From Drosophila miranda (taxonomy: Eukaryota > Arthropoda > Insecta > Diptera > Drosophilidae): 64,000 nt of DNA. Shown piece by piece: positions 62,566 through 64,000 of the stretch (position 1 is the first letter of the stretch; each line of letters starts with the position of its first letter). The stretch is taken from assembly GCF_003369915.1 (NCBI RefSeq), contig NC_046677.1, positions 17,998,913 through 18,062,912 on the forward strand. Direction: 5' to 3'. The notes beneath the pieces were generated by a model, which saw nothing but the letters and a program-made list of their open reading frames with translations, had not been told where the DNA came from and did no database searches. The translations under genes were made by a program, and so were the position numbers.

Positions 62566-63183
62566 TTATTATGGTAGAGCTGGTGAACGCACATAATTAG
62601 TTATTATGTTGCATAAATTTATGCATCAGAATTTCAGAAATAATTTCAAAAAATAAATGGACAAAGCCAGAAAAATACAAAAAAATTGTGCCACACCCAC
62701 CTGAGCTATAGTTATTGCAGGGTCCAAGGGAGGCTCCATGGTATCAGATGATATCCTGGGAGCAAGGATCCGTCACTGGGAATAGAAGGAAGAGAAGAGG
62801 AATTAGGCGTTTAGCAGCTTTAAATAGGAGTGAAGAAATCAGAGCACAGATTTCCTGGCGTGCATTCCGCCAAAAGCGCGGTACACTGCCTTACCGGCAC
62901 ACACCTATACACAGATTGTTACCGGCGGTCACGTATGTGTATGTAAATGCACATATGCATTGATATCCAATTGTGGCTGACTAGCAATTCCAGCTCAATG
63001 GACGTACTTTTAACACTTAGTCCACATTCAGGGTCGTTTCCCGTGTTGCCCTTTATTGATTTTTTGATATTCATTAATAATTTAAGTTAACTTAATCGAG
63101 ATCACTGACCGCCACTGAAAACACACACACATTTCCCGACAGAAAACCGCCAACAGCTGATCGGCTGCATTTGCTTAACCCTT

Positions 63184-63238
63184 AGTGGGTGTCACGTGGA
63201 GTACGCGAGCTATATTCCGTACATATAGACCGCCCACT
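63184..63238. promoter_or_regulatory. Inverted AGTGGG pair around a CACGTG E-box, upstream of UK114
   Basis: AGTGGGTGTC at 63184-63193 faces GACCGCCCACT at 63228-63238 as an imperfect inverted repeat. CACGTG lies at 63193-63198. A perfect 14-base palindrome (TTCTACATGTAGAA) follows at 63265-63278. The dense dyad symmetry suggests protein binding, but I cannot name the factor. Confidence 0.3.
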
Positions 63239-63601
63239 AGTGTTTTCCCGTCCAATTCGCCATATTCTACATGTAGAACAAGAGAGATGTAGTTAGCAAC
63301 AGCGACAAGAATTTGGAGTACTTTGGCCGTTTTTTTCCATGGCTGCGCCACTGTGCAAAACTACCTTGTTCGAAATTTTACATTGTTTTTATTATTTATG
63401 GCTCCATTTTAAATAAATTGTAATTTTTTTTTTGGCTCAAACGATTTGGAATTTGATGCAAATTCCGGAACGGTATTCTATAGGATTCGTGGAGCCTGAA
63501 AATGGCATCTCTACACTAGTTTTACATGCATTCTGCTGCTCGACACCTGTTCGAAAGTTTGAGCTAAATTCTCTCCCCGAGCGCAAGTGCCGAGTGCTGA
63601 T

Positions 63602-63609
63602 AACAGCTG
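63602..63609 (+). promoter_or_regulatory. AACAGCTG E-box in the UK114 promoter
   Basis: Exact AACAGCTG, 87 bp upstream of the UK114 ATG. This matches the E-box core-promoter element enriched at broadly expressed Drosophila genes. A second exact copy lies at 63152-63159. Its distance from the ATG suggests a short leader. Confidence 0.4.
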
Positions 63610-63695
63610 GGAAAAACAAACGCAGCAGCGCGCGGCTCCATCATTCCACAATCCAGCTTCGGGTTATTCACTCTGGTTTTTAATCACTAACTAAA

Positions 63696-64000
63696 ATGTC
63701 GACTATTGTGAGGAAGCTGATCAGCACCGTTAACGCCGCCAAGCCGGTCGCGCCCTACAAGTGAGCAGGGCCACTGCCCTGTGCCCCGATCGATTGCTAA
63801 TTTTCTTTCTTTCTTAGTCAAGCTGTGGTGGCCGATCGCACTGTCTATGTGTCCGGCTGCCTGGGCCTGGACAAGGACTCGATGAAGCTGGTCCCTGGCG
63901 GACCCACGGAGCAGGCAGAGAAGGCGCTGGAGAATCTGCAGGCCATACTGCAGGCAGCCGACTCCGGCGTGGATAAGGTGATCAAGAACACAGTTTTCCT
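63696..64000 (+). CDS. UK114: UK114 / RidA-family 2-iminobutanoate/2-iminopropanoate deaminase (5' part)
   Basis: Exon 1 is 63696-63760, intron 63761-63817 (57 bp, GTGAGC...TTCTTAG), and exon 2 runs from 63818 past the window end. The joined frame gives 82 residues of a family that is usually about 137 long, so the last 55 or so lie outside. APYNQAVVADRTVYVSG (19-35) is the RidA substrate-side strand region, and PTEQAEKALENLQAILQAA (51-69) is the first long helix. RidA enzymes hydrolyse reactive enamine/imine intermediates made by PLP-dependent dehydratases and form trimers. The catalytic arginine near residue 105 is beyond the window. The ATG context is CTAAAATG. Confidence 0.95.

Larger units (their letters stand above)
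52994..63183. other. Non-coding region upstream of UK114
   Basis: About 10 kb without a supportable gene. It holds T20, the GGGTAT array, a TATCGATA site at 61937 and AT-rich DNA at 56.2-56.6 and 61.8-62.7 kb. Confidence 0.5.

Overview
This window is a 64 kb piece of euchromatic, low-gene-density nuclear DNA from a Drosophila species. The evidence is a full-length Snail-family zinc-finger gene that reads as escargot, a testis-type TAF4 paralogue that reads as no hitter, a UK114/RidA gene, introns of 47-83 bp, and 'CAAAATG'-like start contexts. The gene set matches what I remember of D. melanogaster 35C-D (esg, nht, UK114 and a CNOT2-like neighbour). The many short tandem repeats would suit an obscura-group fly, but I cannot fix the species from sequence alone.

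Layout. 1-5.7 kb is non-coding DNA downstream of escargot. 5.9-7.4 kb is escargot on the minus strand, with a TATA-type promoter near 7.68 kb. 7.7-20.8 kb is about 13 kb of non-coding DNA upstream of escargot, with CAGGTAG sites, GAGA-like CT-rich blocks and heptamer repeats. 20.8-21.5 kb is nht (+). 21.5-39.6 kb is an 18 kb gene desert. 39.9-41.3 kb is an intronless CNOT2-like gene (-). 45.6-46.1 kb is a three-exon gene for a small four-helix membrane protein (-) that I assembled from splice signals. An orphan reading frame (+) starts 267 bp away, head to head. 49.7-50.2 kb is a possible 187-residue orphan protein (-). 51.8-51.9 kb is a possible two-exon micro-ORF (+). 52.0-52.9 kb encodes a secreted DUF3472-like protein (-). 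52.9-63.6 kb is again non-coding. UK114 (+) begins at 63.7 kb and runs off the end.

The genes do not form an operon or one pathway. escargot is a developmental regulator that needs long flanking regulatory DNA, which fits the two deserts beside it. nht is a testis-specific TFIID-type subunit. The intronless CNOT2-like gene looks like a retrocopy of a deadenylase-complex scaffold, a class often expressed in testis. The membrane-protein gene carries a tandem TGACAG tract in an intron. A testis-biased gene neighbourhood next to a developmental locus is therefore a reasonable inference, but it is not shown by sequence.

I saw no transposable element, tRNA, rRNA, CRISPR array or viral sequence that I could support. 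The least explained signals are short arrays of a seven-base unit beginning GATC, at six or more separate places, and the small unannotated reading frames.
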